Source: Aeromicrobium endophyticum (GTDB taxonomy: Bacteria; Actinomycetota; Actinomycetes; Propionibacteriales; Nocardioidaceae). From it: a stretch of 64,000 nt of DNA. Location of the stretch: NCBI RefSeq assembly GCF_003586285.1, contig NZ_QUBR01000001.1:434001-498000 (forward strand), given 5' to 3'. Every line of letters begins with the position of its first letter. Within the stretch, counting starts at the first letter, position 1. Positions 54,976 to 63,061 of the stretch are shown here, piece by piece. The notes under the pieces were generated by a model, which worked only from the letters and a program-made list of their open reading frames with translations, ran no database searches and had not been told where the DNA came from. Both the position numbers and the translations under genes were made by a program.

Positions 54976-55038
54976 CGCTTCTCCTGATGTTGATGGGCAC
55001 TGGGAACTGCATGGCAATGGCTTCTAGGCGGCACGGCC

Positions 55039-56619
55039 CTAGGTGGCCTTGATGAGGTCGGCGCACTTCTCGCCGATCATGATGGTGGGGGCGTTGGTGT
55101 TGCCGCGGGGCACGCGCGGCATGACGGACGCGTCGGCGACCCGCAGGCCCTCGACGCCGTGGACCTTGAGCTGCGGATCGACGACGCTGCCCTCGATCGT
55201 GCCCATCGCGCAGGTGCCGACCGGGTGGTAGAGCGTCTGCCCGAGCTGACCGATGGTCTCGATGATCTCGTCGTCGGTGGGCTCGGCCGAGGCTGGCATC
55301 CACGGCTCGTCGAGGTAGCGGGCGATGGGTCCCTCGCGCAGGATGGCCAGGGCTCGGCGGTAGCCGCCGACCATCGCGTCGAGGTCGGTCCGGTCGTCGA
55401 AGTAGCCGGGATCGATCGCGGGGTGCCAGGTGGGATCGGCCGAGCGCAGCGTGATGCTGCCCTTGCTCTGGACGTTGACCAGCGTGACCGCCGTCGTGAG
55501 GGCGCGCCGCGTGGGCTCGTGCATGCCGTTGTCGTAGAAGCCGGTGGGCGCCACGTGCAGCTGGATGTCGGGCAGCTCGAGGTCGTCGCGCGAGCTGAAG
55601 AACGCCCCCGTCTCGGCCACGTTGGAGCCCAGCGGGCCCTTGCCGGTGGCACGCCACTTGACCAGGTTGCCGAGGCCCAGCATCTCGGCGATGTCGGTGG
55701 TGTCCTTGGTGTAGCTGAGCACGCCCGAGACCGGGTGGTCCTGCAGGTTCTGCCCGACCCCGGAGGACTCGACGGCCACGTCGATGCCCATCTCGCGCAG
55801 GTGGGAGCCCGGTCCGATGCCCGAGAGCATGAGCAGCTGGGGGCTGTTGATGCTGCCGCCGCTCAGCACGACCTCGGCCTCGACCCGCACCTCGAACGAC
55901 TCGCCGCCGCGCGTGTAGGCGACGCCCACCGCGCGGGAGCCCTCGAGCAGGATGCGCGTCACGAACGCCTCGGTGAGCACCGTCAGGTTGGGGCGGTTCT
56001 CGGCCGGGTGGATGTAGGCGTCGGCGACCGACCAGCGGCGACCGTTCTTGCACGTGACCTGGTAGAGGCCGATGCCCTCCTGGCCGGCCCCGTTGAAGTC
56101 GGGATTGCGCTTGAGCCCGGCCGAGACGCCCGCCTCGATGAACGCGGTGCTGAGCTCGTGGTCGTAGCGACGGTCCTCGACGTGGAGGGGACCGTCGGTG
56201 CCGTGGAACGGATCACCCAGCCGGGTGTTGCCCTCGGCGCGCTTGAAGTAGGGCAGGACGTCGTCGAAGCCCCAGCCGGTGGCGCCGTGGGCGTCGCGCC
56301 ACTCGTCGTAGTCGGCGTGGTTGCCGCGGATGTAGATCATCGCGTTCATCGACGAGCAGCCACCGAGGGCCTTCATGCGGGGCCAGTAGGCGCGGCGTCC
56401 GGCGAGGTGCTTCTGGTGGGTCGTCTCGTAGTTCCAGTCCCACTTGGTCTTGAACAGGGTCGAGAAGCCCAGCGGCATGTGGATCATCTCGTCGTCGTCC
56501 TGCGGGCCGGCCTCGAGCAGGAGCACGCTGACCTGAGGGTCCTCGGTGAGGCGCGCGGCGACGACCCCTCCTGCGCTGCCCGAGCCGATGACGACGTAGT
56601 CGAAGGTCTCATGGGCCAT
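55039..56619 (-). CDS. GMC-family FAD alcohol/choline dehydrogenase
   Basis: 526 residues of the glucose-methanol-choline oxidoreductase family. [19 protein letters not shown] and VLLLEAGP (FAD), [22 protein letters not shown] (GMC signature 1), [16 protein letters not shown] (signature 2) and the C-terminal [10 protein letters not shown] (catalytic His) with [17 protein letters not shown] are all intact. It resembles choline dehydrogenase, but many homologues act on other alcohols. No betaine-aldehyde-type partner is clear, so I do not call it betA. GAGG precedes ATG 56619. First gene of a two-gene unit. Confidence 0.88.
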   Translation of the reverse strand: MAHETFDYVVIGSGSAGGVVAARLTEDPQVSVLLLEAGPQDDDEMIHMPLGFSTLFKTKWDWNYETTHQKHLAGRRAYWPRMKALGGCSSMNAMIYIRGNHADYDEWRDAHGATGWGFDDVLPYFKRAEGNTRLGDPFHGTDGPLHVEDRRYDHELSTAFIEAGVSAGLKRNPDFNGAGQEGIGLYQVTCKNGRRWSVADAYIHPAENRPNLTVLTEAFVTRILLEGSRAVGVAYTRGGESFEVRVEAEVVLSGGSINSPQLLMLSGIGPGSHLREMGIDVAVESSGVGQNLQDHPVSGVLSYTKDTTDIAEMLGLGNLVKWRATGKGPLGSNVAETGAFFSSRDDLELPDIQLHVAPTGFYDNGMHEPTRRALTTAVTLVNVQSKGSITLRSADPTWHPAIDPGYFDDRTDLDAMVGGYRRALAILREGPIARYLDEPWMPASAEPTDDEIIETIGQLGQTLYHPVGTCAMGTIEGSVVDPQLKVHGVEGLRVADASVMPRVPRGNTNAPTIMIGEKCADLIKAT

Positions 56620-56652
56620 GTTGTGCCTCTTCCCGCGGTGACGTGGGCCACA

Positions 56653-56691
56653 AACCTACTGCGAGTATGTCCGTGACACAACAGGTGTCAC
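56653..56691 (-). promoter_or_regulatory. promoter and palindrome before the GMC/ALDH pair
   Basis: On the minus strand TTGTGT (56681-56676), 17 bases and TAGGTT (56658-56653) make a good promoter. The -35 lies inside the perfect palindrome GTGACAC-n5-GTGTCAC (56673-56691), which also overlaps the last codons of menD, so a repressor or activator site is likely. Confidence 0.55.
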
Positions 56692-58268
56692 GGATGCAGG
56701 ACGGCCCGGACTTCTGCGGCGATGCGCGCGTCCAGGTCGCGACGGCCTGTCCGGTCGACGGGCACCTCGAGCACGCGGATGCCGGCGACGTCCTCAGCGA
56801 GCGCGGCGGCGAGATCGGAGGCCGGCACGACGCGGTGGGCGATGCCGTAGCCGGCGCACAGACGGCCGATGTCGGCGCCCGTCGGCGTCGCGAAGACCCG
56901 CTCGAACGCGGCCTCGTAGTCGGGCGCCCCCTGCTCGAGCGTCGTGAAGATGCTGCCGCCGTCGTCGGAGGCCACGACGACGGTCAGGTCGGGGCGTGGC
57001 TCGCCGGGACCGATCAGGAGGCCGTTGCTGCCGTGCAGGAACGTCAGGTCGCCGACGTACGCGATCGACCGGCTCGACGGACGTCCGAGGGCCGCGCCGA
57101 TGGCCGACGACAGCACGCCGTCGATGCCGGCGAGGCCACGGTTGGCGATGATCAGACGCTTCTCGCCCGCCGGGTAGGGACGAGCGACGAGGTCGAGATC
57201 GCGCACGGGGCTCGACGAGCCGACGAACAGCAGGCCGCCCGGGGGCACGGCGGCGTTGACCGCTCGTGCCACCTCGTACGGCGTGCCGGGCACGAGGCGG
57301 TCGATCGCGGCGGTCGCCAGCGCGTCGGCGGCCGACCAGGCGTCGAGCCACGCGCCGTCGTCGGCGCCGTCGACCTCGACGCTGTCGACGAAGGTCACGT
57401 TGGGCCCGGCCGGCACCGGGAAGGTCGCCTGCGTGCCGACGTGGACGATGGGGATGTCGGTGCGCGCCAGCAGACGCGTGACCGGACGCGTGAGGGTCGC
57501 GTGGCCGAGGCTGACGACCCGCTCGATCTGCTCGGCGAGCGGCGAGTGGGCCAGCAGCTGCCGGTAGGCGACGAGGGCCTGGCCGTTGCGCGAGCCCGAG
57601 CTCGGCTCGGCCAGCAGCGGCCAGCGGGCGTCGCGGGCCACGATGCGCGCCGGCTGCCGGGCGTCGTCGCCGGCCACCACCACGGTACGGGGACCGAGGG
57701 CGAGGGACGCGGTCGCGCCGGTCTCGAACCTGAGGCCGCCGGTGCCGGTGCCGTGGGCTCCGCCCAGGTCCCACTCGATGGACTCGAGCAGGGGCTCGTC
57801 GAGCTCGAGGTTGAGGTGCACCGGACCGCCGTGCCCCACCAGCCCCACGAGGCCCTTGACCCGGTCCGTGAAGGGGACGCCAGGGAAGATCTCGCGCTGG
57901 TCGGTCGTTTGGTTGGCACCGGTGCCGCGCAGGCGTCCCGGGCGGTCGGCGGTGACCGCCAGCAGGTCGATGCCGGAGTGGAGCGCTTCCAGCATCGCGG
58001 GGTGCAGGTTGGCCACTGCGGTGCCGGACGTCGTGACCACCGGGACGAGCCGGCGCGCGGACTTCGCCAGTCCGAGCGCCAGGAAGGCCGCCTCGCGCTC
58101 GTCGACCCGGACGTGCAGCCGGACGAGGCCCTGCTCGTCGGCGGCGGCGAGCGCCAGCGCCAGAGGTCCGGACCGTGAGCCGGGGGCGAGGACAGCATCG
58201 GTGACCCCTCGCATGCGCAGCTGCAGTACGAGGCGCCGCGCTACGCCCACACTGGTCTGCTCGCTCAT
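56688..58268 (-). CDS. menD: SEPHCHC synthase (MenD)
   Basis: 526 residues, ThDP-dependent. VLAPGSRSGPLALALAAADE, HVRVDEREAAFLALGLAKS (catalytic Glu), VVTTSGTAVANLHPAMLEA, ANRGLAGIDGVLSSAIGAALG and the ThDP motif YVGDLTFLHGSNGLLIG are diagnostic. It joins isochorismate and 2-oxoglutarate in menaquinone synthesis. ATG 58268 overlaps the menC stop as ATGA, so menC and menD are coupled. Confidence 0.94.
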   Translation of the reverse strand: MSEQTSVGVARRLVLQLRMRGVTDAVLAPGSRSGPLALALAAADEQGLVRLHVRVDEREAAFLALGLAKSARRLVPVVTTSGTAVANLHPAMLEALHSGIDLLAVTADRPGRLRGTGANQTTDQREIFPGVPFTDRVKGLVGLVGHGGPVHLNLELDEPLLESIEWDLGGAHGTGTGGLRFETGATASLALGPRTVVVAGDDARQPARIVARDARWPLLAEPSSGSRNGQALVAYRQLLAHSPLAEQIERVVSLGHATLTRPVTRLLARTDIPIVHVGTQATFPVPAGPNVTFVDSVEVDGADDGAWLDAWSAADALATAAIDRLVPGTPYEVARAVNAAVPPGGLLFVGSSSPVRDLDLVARPYPAGEKRLIIANRGLAGIDGVLSSAIGAALGRPSSRSIAYVGDLTFLHGSNGLLIGPGEPRPDLTVVVASDDGGSIFTTLEQGAPDYEAAFERVFATPTGADIGRLCAGYGIAHRVVPASDLAAALAEDVAGIRVLEVPVDRTGRRDLDARIAAEVRAVLHP

Positions 58269-59209
58269 GACAGCACCGCCCGGACGGCGGACAGGCGAGC
58301 CTGCCAGCGGGCGTCCGTCTCGCCGTCGGCGGCCACGCGGTCGTAGGCGGCCAGGTCGAGCGCCTGCCGTCCGACGGGCAGCGAGCCGCCGACCGGCACG
58401 AGCGGCGACGCGACGACGTCCCCGTCGAGCAGCGAGGTCGTGGCCAGCCCGCACGCGTACGGCAGCTCGGGCAGGGCCGCGGCGAGCGCCAGGCCCGCGG
58501 CGAGGCCGACCGACGTGTCGACCGCGCTGGAGACGACGACCGGCAGCCCGATCTGCTCGGCGATGCGCAGGCACGCGTGCACCCCGCCCAGGGGCGCGAC
58601 CTTGAGGACGGCGATGTCGGCGGCCTCGAGCTCGACGACGCGGAACGGGTCGGCGGCGCGACGGATCGACTCGTCGGCGGCGATGGGCACCCCGACGCGG
58701 CGACGCACCGCGGCGAGCTGCTCGACCGAGGCGCACGGCTGCTCGACGTACTCGAGCCCGTGCGCGGCGAGGTTGAGTGCGGCGATCGCGCTGACCGCCT
58801 GGTCGACCGTCCACGCCCCGTTGGCGTCGACCCGCACCCGTCCGCGCGGGCCGATGGCGTCGCGCACCGCCTCGACGCGCTCGATGTCGTCGGCGAGCGT
58901 CTGCCCCTTCTCGGCGACCTTGACCTTGGCCGTGCCGCAGCCGCTGCGGCGGACGATCGCGGCCGCCTGCTCGGCGCCCACCGCGGGCACCGTGCAGTTG
59001 ACGGGCACCCGGTCGCGCAAGGGAGCGGGCCACTCGCGCTCGGCCGACTCGATCGCCGCGGCCAGCCACGGCGCGCTCTCGCGAGCGTCGTAGTCGAGGA
59101 AGGGGCTGAACTCGGCCCAGCCGGCGGGGCCCTCGATCAGCATCCCCTCGCGTCGCGTGATGCCGCGGAACGTCGTCGGCATCGGGATCGAGAAGGTACG
59201 CGGCTGCAC
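58265..59209 (-). CDS. menC: o-succinylbenzoate synthase (MenC)
   Basis: About 314 residues of the enolase superfamily. FRGITRREGMLIEG and WAEFSPF near the N-terminus, the KxK pair GTAKVKVAEKG, metal ligands VRVDANGAW, YVEQPCAS and IAADESIRR, and the later VLKVAPLGG with the second lysine. It dehydrates SHCHC to o-succinylbenzoate. I prefer GTG 59209 because TAAGTT lies seven bases upstream (leaderless); TTG 59218 is the longer option. Confidence 0.9.
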   Translation of the reverse strand: MQPRTFSIPMPTTFRGITRREGMLIEGPAGWAEFSPFLDYDARESAPWLAAAIESAEREWPAPLRDRVPVNCTVPAVGAEQAAAIVRRSGCGTAKVKVAEKGQTLADDIERVEAVRDAIGPRGRVRVDANGAWTVDQAVSAIAALNLAAHGLEYVEQPCASVEQLAAVRRRVGVPIAADESIRRAADPFRVVELEAADIAVLKVAPLGGVHACLRIAEQIGLPVVVSSAVDTSVGLAAGLALAAALPELPYACGLATTSLLDGDVVASPLVPVGGSLPVGRQALDLAAYDRVAADGETDARWQARLSAVRAVLS

Positions 59210-59216
59210 GAGTGGC

Positions 59217-59240
59217 AACTTACCGGCACCGACCTACGTT
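59217..59240. promoter_or_regulatory. divergent -10 boxes for menC and the NAD(P)-binding gene
   Basis: AACTTA (59217-59222), read as TAAGTT on the minus strand, is seven bases from the menC GTG. TACGTT (59235-59240) is six bases from the ATG at 59247 on the plus strand. Both suit leaderless transcripts. No clear -35 boxes. Confidence 0.45.
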
Positions 59241-59246
59241 GGAGAC

Positions 59247-59906
59247 ATGACTCGAATCGCCATCGTCGGAGGCCACGGCAAGATCGCCCGCCTCCTCATC
59301 CCCGTCCTGGTCGACGCCGGCCACCAGCCCGTCGCGCTCGTCCGCAACCCCGACCACACCGCCGAGCTGCAGGACCTCGGAGCCGAGGTCGTCCTGCTCG
59401 ACATCGAGGCGTCCGACGACGCCGACTTCGCCCAGGCCTTCACCGGTGCCGGGGCCGTGGTGTTCGCCGCCGGCGGGGGCGGCGACGGCAACGTCGAGCG
59501 CAAGAAGACCGTCGACCTGGGCGGATCGCTCAAGTCGATCGCCGGAGCCACCGCGGCCGGTGTCAGCCGCTTCGTGCAGATCTCGGCGATCAGCGTCGAC
59601 GAGCCGCTGGGCGACGACGTCGAGGACTCGTGGAAGGCCTACGTCGAGGCCAAGCGCGAGGCCGACGTCGTCCTGCGCGCCAGCGACCTCGACTGGACGA
59701 TCATCCGTCCGGGCGGCCTCACCGACGATCCGGGCACCGGCTCGGTGACGCTGGCCGAGAAGGTCGACCGCGGACAGATCCCGCGTGCCGACGTCGCCGC
59801 CGTCATCGCGGCGGTCCTCGAGGACCCGGCGACCCACCGCCAGCAGTGGGAGGTCGTCAGCGGCCCCACACCCATCGTCGACGCCATCGCCGCAGCGGTG
59901 AGCTAG
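59247..59906 (+). CDS. NAD(P)-binding SDR-like (NmrA/YwnB) protein
   Basis: 219 residues. It starts RIAIVGGHGKIARLLIPVLVDAGH (GxxGxxA form), followed by VVLLDIEASDD, VVFAAGGGG, FVQISAISVDEP, WKAYVEAKREADVVLRAS and WTIIRPGGLTDDPG. This pattern is typical of the atypical SDR5/SDR_a5 group found next to men genes and elsewhere; no activity can be named. The GGAG before the ATG is too close to act as a Shine-Dalgarno, so a leaderless start is favoured. Confidence 0.85.
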   Translation: MTRIAIVGGHGKIARLLIPVLVDAGHQPVALVRNPDHTAELQDLGAEVVLLDIEASDDADFAQAFTGAGAVVFAAGGGGDGNVERKKTVDLGGSLKSIAGATAAGVSRFVQISAISVDEPLGDDVEDSWKAYVEAKREADVVLRASDLDWTIIRPGGLTDDPGTGSVTLAEKVDRGQIPRADVAAVIAAVLEDPATHRQQWEVVSGPTPIVDAIAAAVS

Positions 59907-59924
59907 CGACCCGTCACCCGCCGA

Positions 59925-60008
59925 GGCGGTGACCTGGCGACCCATCCCGGACGTCGACACGACGCCGGGTCACCGCCCCGCGGTGGGACAGGTCGCCAGG
60001 TCACCGCC
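59925..60008. terminator. nested inverted repeats between converging genes
   Basis: GGCGGTGACCTGGCGACC (59925-59942) and its exact complement (59991-60008) enclose smaller stems (CCCGG/CCGGG; CACCGC-CCC-GCGGTG). The right arm covers the menE stop codon. A probable bidirectional terminator. Confidence 0.65.
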
Positions 60009-61032
60009 CTCGGAGGGTCTGGCGATCGATCTTGCCACCGGGCAGCAGGGGCAGCTCGTCGACGAGCCTGACCTCGCGGGGGGCCCAGGTCCGTGCGAGT
60101 CCGGACGCCTCGACGCCGTCGCGCACCGCCTCGAGCCGCAGCGCATCGAGGCACACCGCGTCGGCCGGCACGACGAAGGCGACGACCCGCGAGCCCCACT
60201 CGTCATCGGGCACCCCGAGCGCGATCGCGTCGCGGACGCCGTCGAGGCCTCGCAGGGCCGCCGTCACCGCGGGCAGCGCGATGTTGACGCCGCCGCTGAT
60301 GACCACGTCGTCGGAGCGGCCCGTGACCCGCAGGCGTCCGGACGCGTCGATCTCGCCGAGGTCGGCCGTCGCGAACCAGCCGTCGCGCAGCACCCGCCGG
60401 GTCGCCTCCGCATCGGCGTAGCCGTCGAACAGCACGGGCCCCGCGACGTGCACCTGGCCCGCGTCGTCGATGCGCACCCGCACGCCGTCGAGCGGCACCC
60501 CGTCGTAGACGCAGCCGCCGCTGGTCTCGCTCATGCCGTACGTGCGCACCACCCGCACGCCGTCGAGCGCCGCCAGCAGCTCGGGCGACACCGCGGCCCC
60601 GCCGATCAGCAGCGCGTCGAGGCTGCGCAGCACGTCGACGTCCCCGGACTCGACGATCCGGTGCACCTGGGTCGGCACCAGGGACGCATACCGCCGGTCG
60701 CCACCGATCGCGGCCACGGCCGCCGCCAGGTCGTCGTGCTCGTCGGCCAGCACGGGCTCCACCCCTGCCAGCACCGAGCGCACCAGCACCTGCAGACCCC
60801 CCACACCGGTCACCGGCATGGCCAGCAGCCATCCGCCGGAACCACCCAGCCGGTCGAGGGACGCCCGGGCCGAGGCCGTCACCGCGGCGTGCGACAGCAC
60901 GACGTCCTTCGGCTCGCCGGTGCTGCCCGACGTCCGGATGACCAGCGGATCACCCCCGGACGTCACCCAGTCGCGCACCAGCGCGTGCACCGCGCGGGCC
61001 GGCCCCGCGACGGGTCGCAGCGATGCGGTCAC
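60001..61032 (-). CDS. menE: o-succinylbenzoate-CoA ligase (MenE), short form
   Basis: 343 residues of the ANL (AMP-forming acyl-CoA ligase) superfamily, the compact actinobacterial MenE size. The P-loop is VIRTSGSTGEPKDVVLSH; RTYGMSETSGGCVYDG, DGWFATADLGEID and the C-terminal hinge GRSDDVVISGGVNI with catalytic LLPGGKIDRQTL follow. It forms OSB-CoA for menaquinone. GTG overlaps the stop of the upstream HTH gene as GTGA. Confidence 0.92.
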   Translation of the reverse strand: MTASLRPVAGPARAVHALVRDWVTSGGDPLVIRTSGSTGEPKDVVLSHAAVTASARASLDRLGGSGGWLLAMPVTGVGGLQVLVRSVLAGVEPVLADEHDDLAAAVAAIGGDRRYASLVPTQVHRIVESGDVDVLRSLDALLIGGAAVSPELLAALDGVRVVRTYGMSETSGGCVYDGVPLDGVRVRIDDAGQVHVAGPVLFDGYADAEATRRVLRDGWFATADLGEIDASGRLRVTGRSDDVVISGGVNIALPAVTAALRGLDGVRDAIALGVPDDEWGSRVVAFVVPADAVCLDALRLEAVRDGVEASGLARTWAPREVRLVDELPLLPGGKIDRQTLRGR

Positions 61033-61589
61033 GAGGGCTCGCCGGGCAGGGCCGGCAGCGGGAGCGGTCGCTTGAAGTAGATCCACGGGAACCAGGTCGA
61101 GCCGATCCGGTCCCAGCCGTCCGCCTCGAGATCTCGCGCTCGCCGGCTGCCCACCACGGCGCGCTTGTGCTCCCACTGGGTCTCGGAGCGCTCGACGTCG
61201 TGGAACAGGGGCCCGAACCCGATCGAGTGCCAGCCGTGCCGCCCCCACAGCTCGAGCTGCTCCATCTCGTTGAAGGCCGTCAGGCCGACGAGCTGGCGGT
61301 GCTCCTCGGTGCCGGGCGTGACGGACGCCTTGTGCCCGAACCGCTGCTGCGCGGCCTGACGTGTCATCCCCAGCGCCGAGCCGATCGCCTCCCAGCTCGA
61401 CCCGGCCGCACGGGCCGACGTCACGGCGGAGCGCAGGAGCCGGTTGGTCTCGTCGTGCGCACGCCGGGTCAGCATGACGAGGTCGAGGTGGGCGGCGGGC
61501 TCGGTGTCGAGCCGGCGCTCCAGCGACGGGTCGAGCCGGGCGATGGCTCGCGCGATCAGGTCCGAGAACTCAGCGTCGTCGATGCTCAT
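61029..61589 (-). CDS. small HTH protein, probable autoregulator
   Basis: 186 residues. An N-terminal helical part (residues 1-60) precedes a helix-turn-helix, SWEAIGSALGMTRQAAQQRFG (about 65-85). The rest (ELWGRHGWHSIGFGPLFHDVERS and on) has no family I recognise. It is the first gene of a unit with menE (GTGA overlap), so it may control this men gene. The ATG at 61589 is seven bases from a TAGCGT -10 box and the promoter is covered by two identical palindromes, which suggests self-regulation. Confidence 0.75.
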   Translation of the reverse strand: MSIDDAEFSDLIARAIARLDPSLERRLDTEPAAHLDLVMLTRRAHDETNRLLRSAVTSARAAGSSWEAIGSALGMTRQAAQQRFGHKASVTPGTEEHRQLVGLTAFNEMEQLELWGRHGWHSIGFGPLFHDVERSETQWEHKRAVVGSRRARDLEADGWDRIGSTWFPWIYFKRPLPLPALPGEPS

Positions 61590-61592
61590 GAC

Positions 61593-61637
61593 GTCAACGC
61601 TAGCTTGACGCTCAAGCGCCGTCAACCTGAAATTGAC
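61593..61637. promoter_or_regulatory. promoter with two GTCAA-n7-TTGAC operators
   Basis: Identical palindromes GTCAA-n7-TTGAC occur at 61593-61609 and 61621-61637, 28 bases apart. On the minus strand TTGACG (61625-61620), 17 bases and TAGCGT (61602-61597) form the promoter of the HTH gene, so the two sites cover its -35 and -10. The outer TTGAC could also be part of a menA promoter. Confidence 0.6.
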
Positions 61638-61665
61638 AGCGAGTCAGGTGGCAGACTTGCGGCCC

Positions 61666-62550
61666 ATGACCACTTCGCTCTCGCCCGCCCAGCTCTGGAT
61701 CGCCGGCGCACGGCCACGGACGCTCCCCGCCGCCGTCGCCCCGGTCATGGCCGGCACGGGCGCGGCGGCCTACGCCGACGCCGTCGTGTGGTGGAAGGCA
61801 CTGCTGGCCCTTGGCGTCTCACTGGCCCTGCAGGTCGGCGTCAACTACGCCAACGACTACTCCGACGGCATCAAGGGCACCGACGACGACCGTGTCGGGC
61901 CCCTCCGCCTGGTCGGCTCCGGCCTGGTGCCGGCCCGGTCGGTCAAGCTCGCCGCGCTCGGCTTCCTCGGGCTCGGCGCCGTGTTCGGCCTGGCGCTCGC
62001 GGCGACGACCACGTGGTGGCTGCTGCTGGTCGGCGTCGCCGCCCTGGGTGCTGCCTGGACCTACACCGGCGGGCCGTCGCCCTACGGCTACCGGGCGCTC
62101 GGCGAGGTCAGCGTGTTCGTGTTCTTCGGCCTCGTCGCGGTGCTCGGCACGGCGTACGTGCAGATCGAGGACGTCACGGACGTCTCCGTCGCGGCCGCCG
62201 TCGGTGTCGGGGCGCTCGCCTGCGGCATCCTCGTCGCCAACAACCTGCGCGACATCCCCACCGACTCGGTCACCGGCAAGAAGACCCTCGCCGTCGTCCT
62301 CGGCGACGCGGGCACCCGCCGGCTCTACGGGCTCCTCGGTTTCGTCGCGATCGCGATGCTGGTGTGGGCGGCCTTCTCCACCCCGTGGGCCCTCCTCGGC
62401 CTGCTCTGCCTGCCGCTGCTGGGGCGGGGCGCTTCCGTCGTGGCCTCGGGCGCCAAGGGCATGGCCCTGATCCCCGTCCTGCGCGACACCGGCCTGGCCG
62501 AGCTCGTGTACGCCGCAGGGCTCGCGATCGGCCTGGCGATCGGCGCCTGA
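61666..62550 (+). CDS. menA: 1,4-dihydroxy-2-naphthoate polyprenyltransferase (MenA)
   Basis: 294-residue UbiA-family membrane enzyme with about eight helices. [20 protein letters not shown], the Asp-rich motif [16 protein letters not shown] (Asn63-Asp67), [13 protein letters not shown] and the second motif [19 protein letters not shown] are characteristic of MenA. It attaches the polyprenyl tail, presumably made by the synthase at 27941-28930. Divergent from the HTH gene; no ribosome-binding site is obvious. Confidence 0.94.
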   Translation: MTTSLSPAQLWIAGARPRTLPAAVAPVMAGTGAAAYADAVVWWKALLALGVSLALQVGVNYANDYSDGIKGTDDDRVGPLRLVGSGLVPARSVKLAALGFLGLGAVFGLALAATTTWWLLLVGVAALGAAWTYTGGPSPYGYRALGEVSVFVFFGLVAVLGTAYVQIEDVTDVSVAAAVGVGALACGILVANNLRDIPTDSVTGKKTLAVVLGDAGTRRLYGLLGFVAIAMLVWAAFSTPWALLGLLCLPLLGRGASVVASGAKGMALIPVLRDTGLAELVYAAGLAIGLAIGA

Positions 62551-62551
62551 C

Positions 62552-63049
62552 GTGCTCCGGGTCGCCGTCGTCTCCGACACCCACGCCCCGCGCTTCTGGA
62601 AGTCCATGCCTCCCGCGGTCGCCGAGCAGCTCGACGGCGTCGACGTCATCCTGCACGCCGGCGACGTCTGCCTGCCGTCGGTGCTCGACGAGCTGGCGAC
62701 ATTCGCCCCCGTGCACGTCGTGGCCGGCAACAACGACGGCCCCGAGGTCGAGGCGTGGGGCGCCCCGCCGACGCTCGAGATCGTCCTCGACGGCCTGCGC
62801 GTCGCGATGATCCACGACAGCGGCGCCAAGGACGGGCGTGCGCGCCGCATGCGCCGCCGGTTCCCCGACGCCGACCTCGTCGTCTTCGGGCACTCGCACA
62901 TCCCGTGGGACACCGAGCACGACGGGCAGCGCCTGTTCAACCCCGGCTCCCCCACCGACAAGCGCCGTCAGCCCCGCGGCACGATGGGCCAGCTGGTCAT
63001 CGACGACGGCCGCCTCGTCTCGGCCACCATCGTCGCGGTCACCCCGTGA
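62552..63049 (+). CDS. YfcE-like metallophosphoesterase
   Basis: 165 residues with the calcineurin-like metal ligands in order: VVSDTHAP, LHAGDVC, VAGNNDGPE, MIHDSG and FGHSHIPW. The NNDG form of the GNHD motif is typical of the YfcE/MJ0936 phosphodiesterases. The natural substrate is unknown. GTG start one base after the menA stop, so it is cotranscribed and probably coupled with menA. Confidence 0.87.
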   Translation: MLRVAVVSDTHAPRFWKSMPPAVAEQLDGVDVILHAGDVCLPSVLDELATFAPVHVVAGNNDGPEVEAWGAPPTLEIVLDGLRVAMIHDSGAKDGRARRMRRRFPDADLVVFGHSHIPWDTEHDGQRLFNPGSPTDKRRQPRGTMGQLVIDDGRLVSATIVAVTP

Positions 63050-63061
63050 GGGTGAACCGCG

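Noticed and set aside
55039..56619. betA-betB glycine betaine pathway
   Set aside because: The GMC protein is in the right family, but the adjacent aldehyde dehydrogenase is not clearly BetB and no choline transporter or BetI regulator is present.
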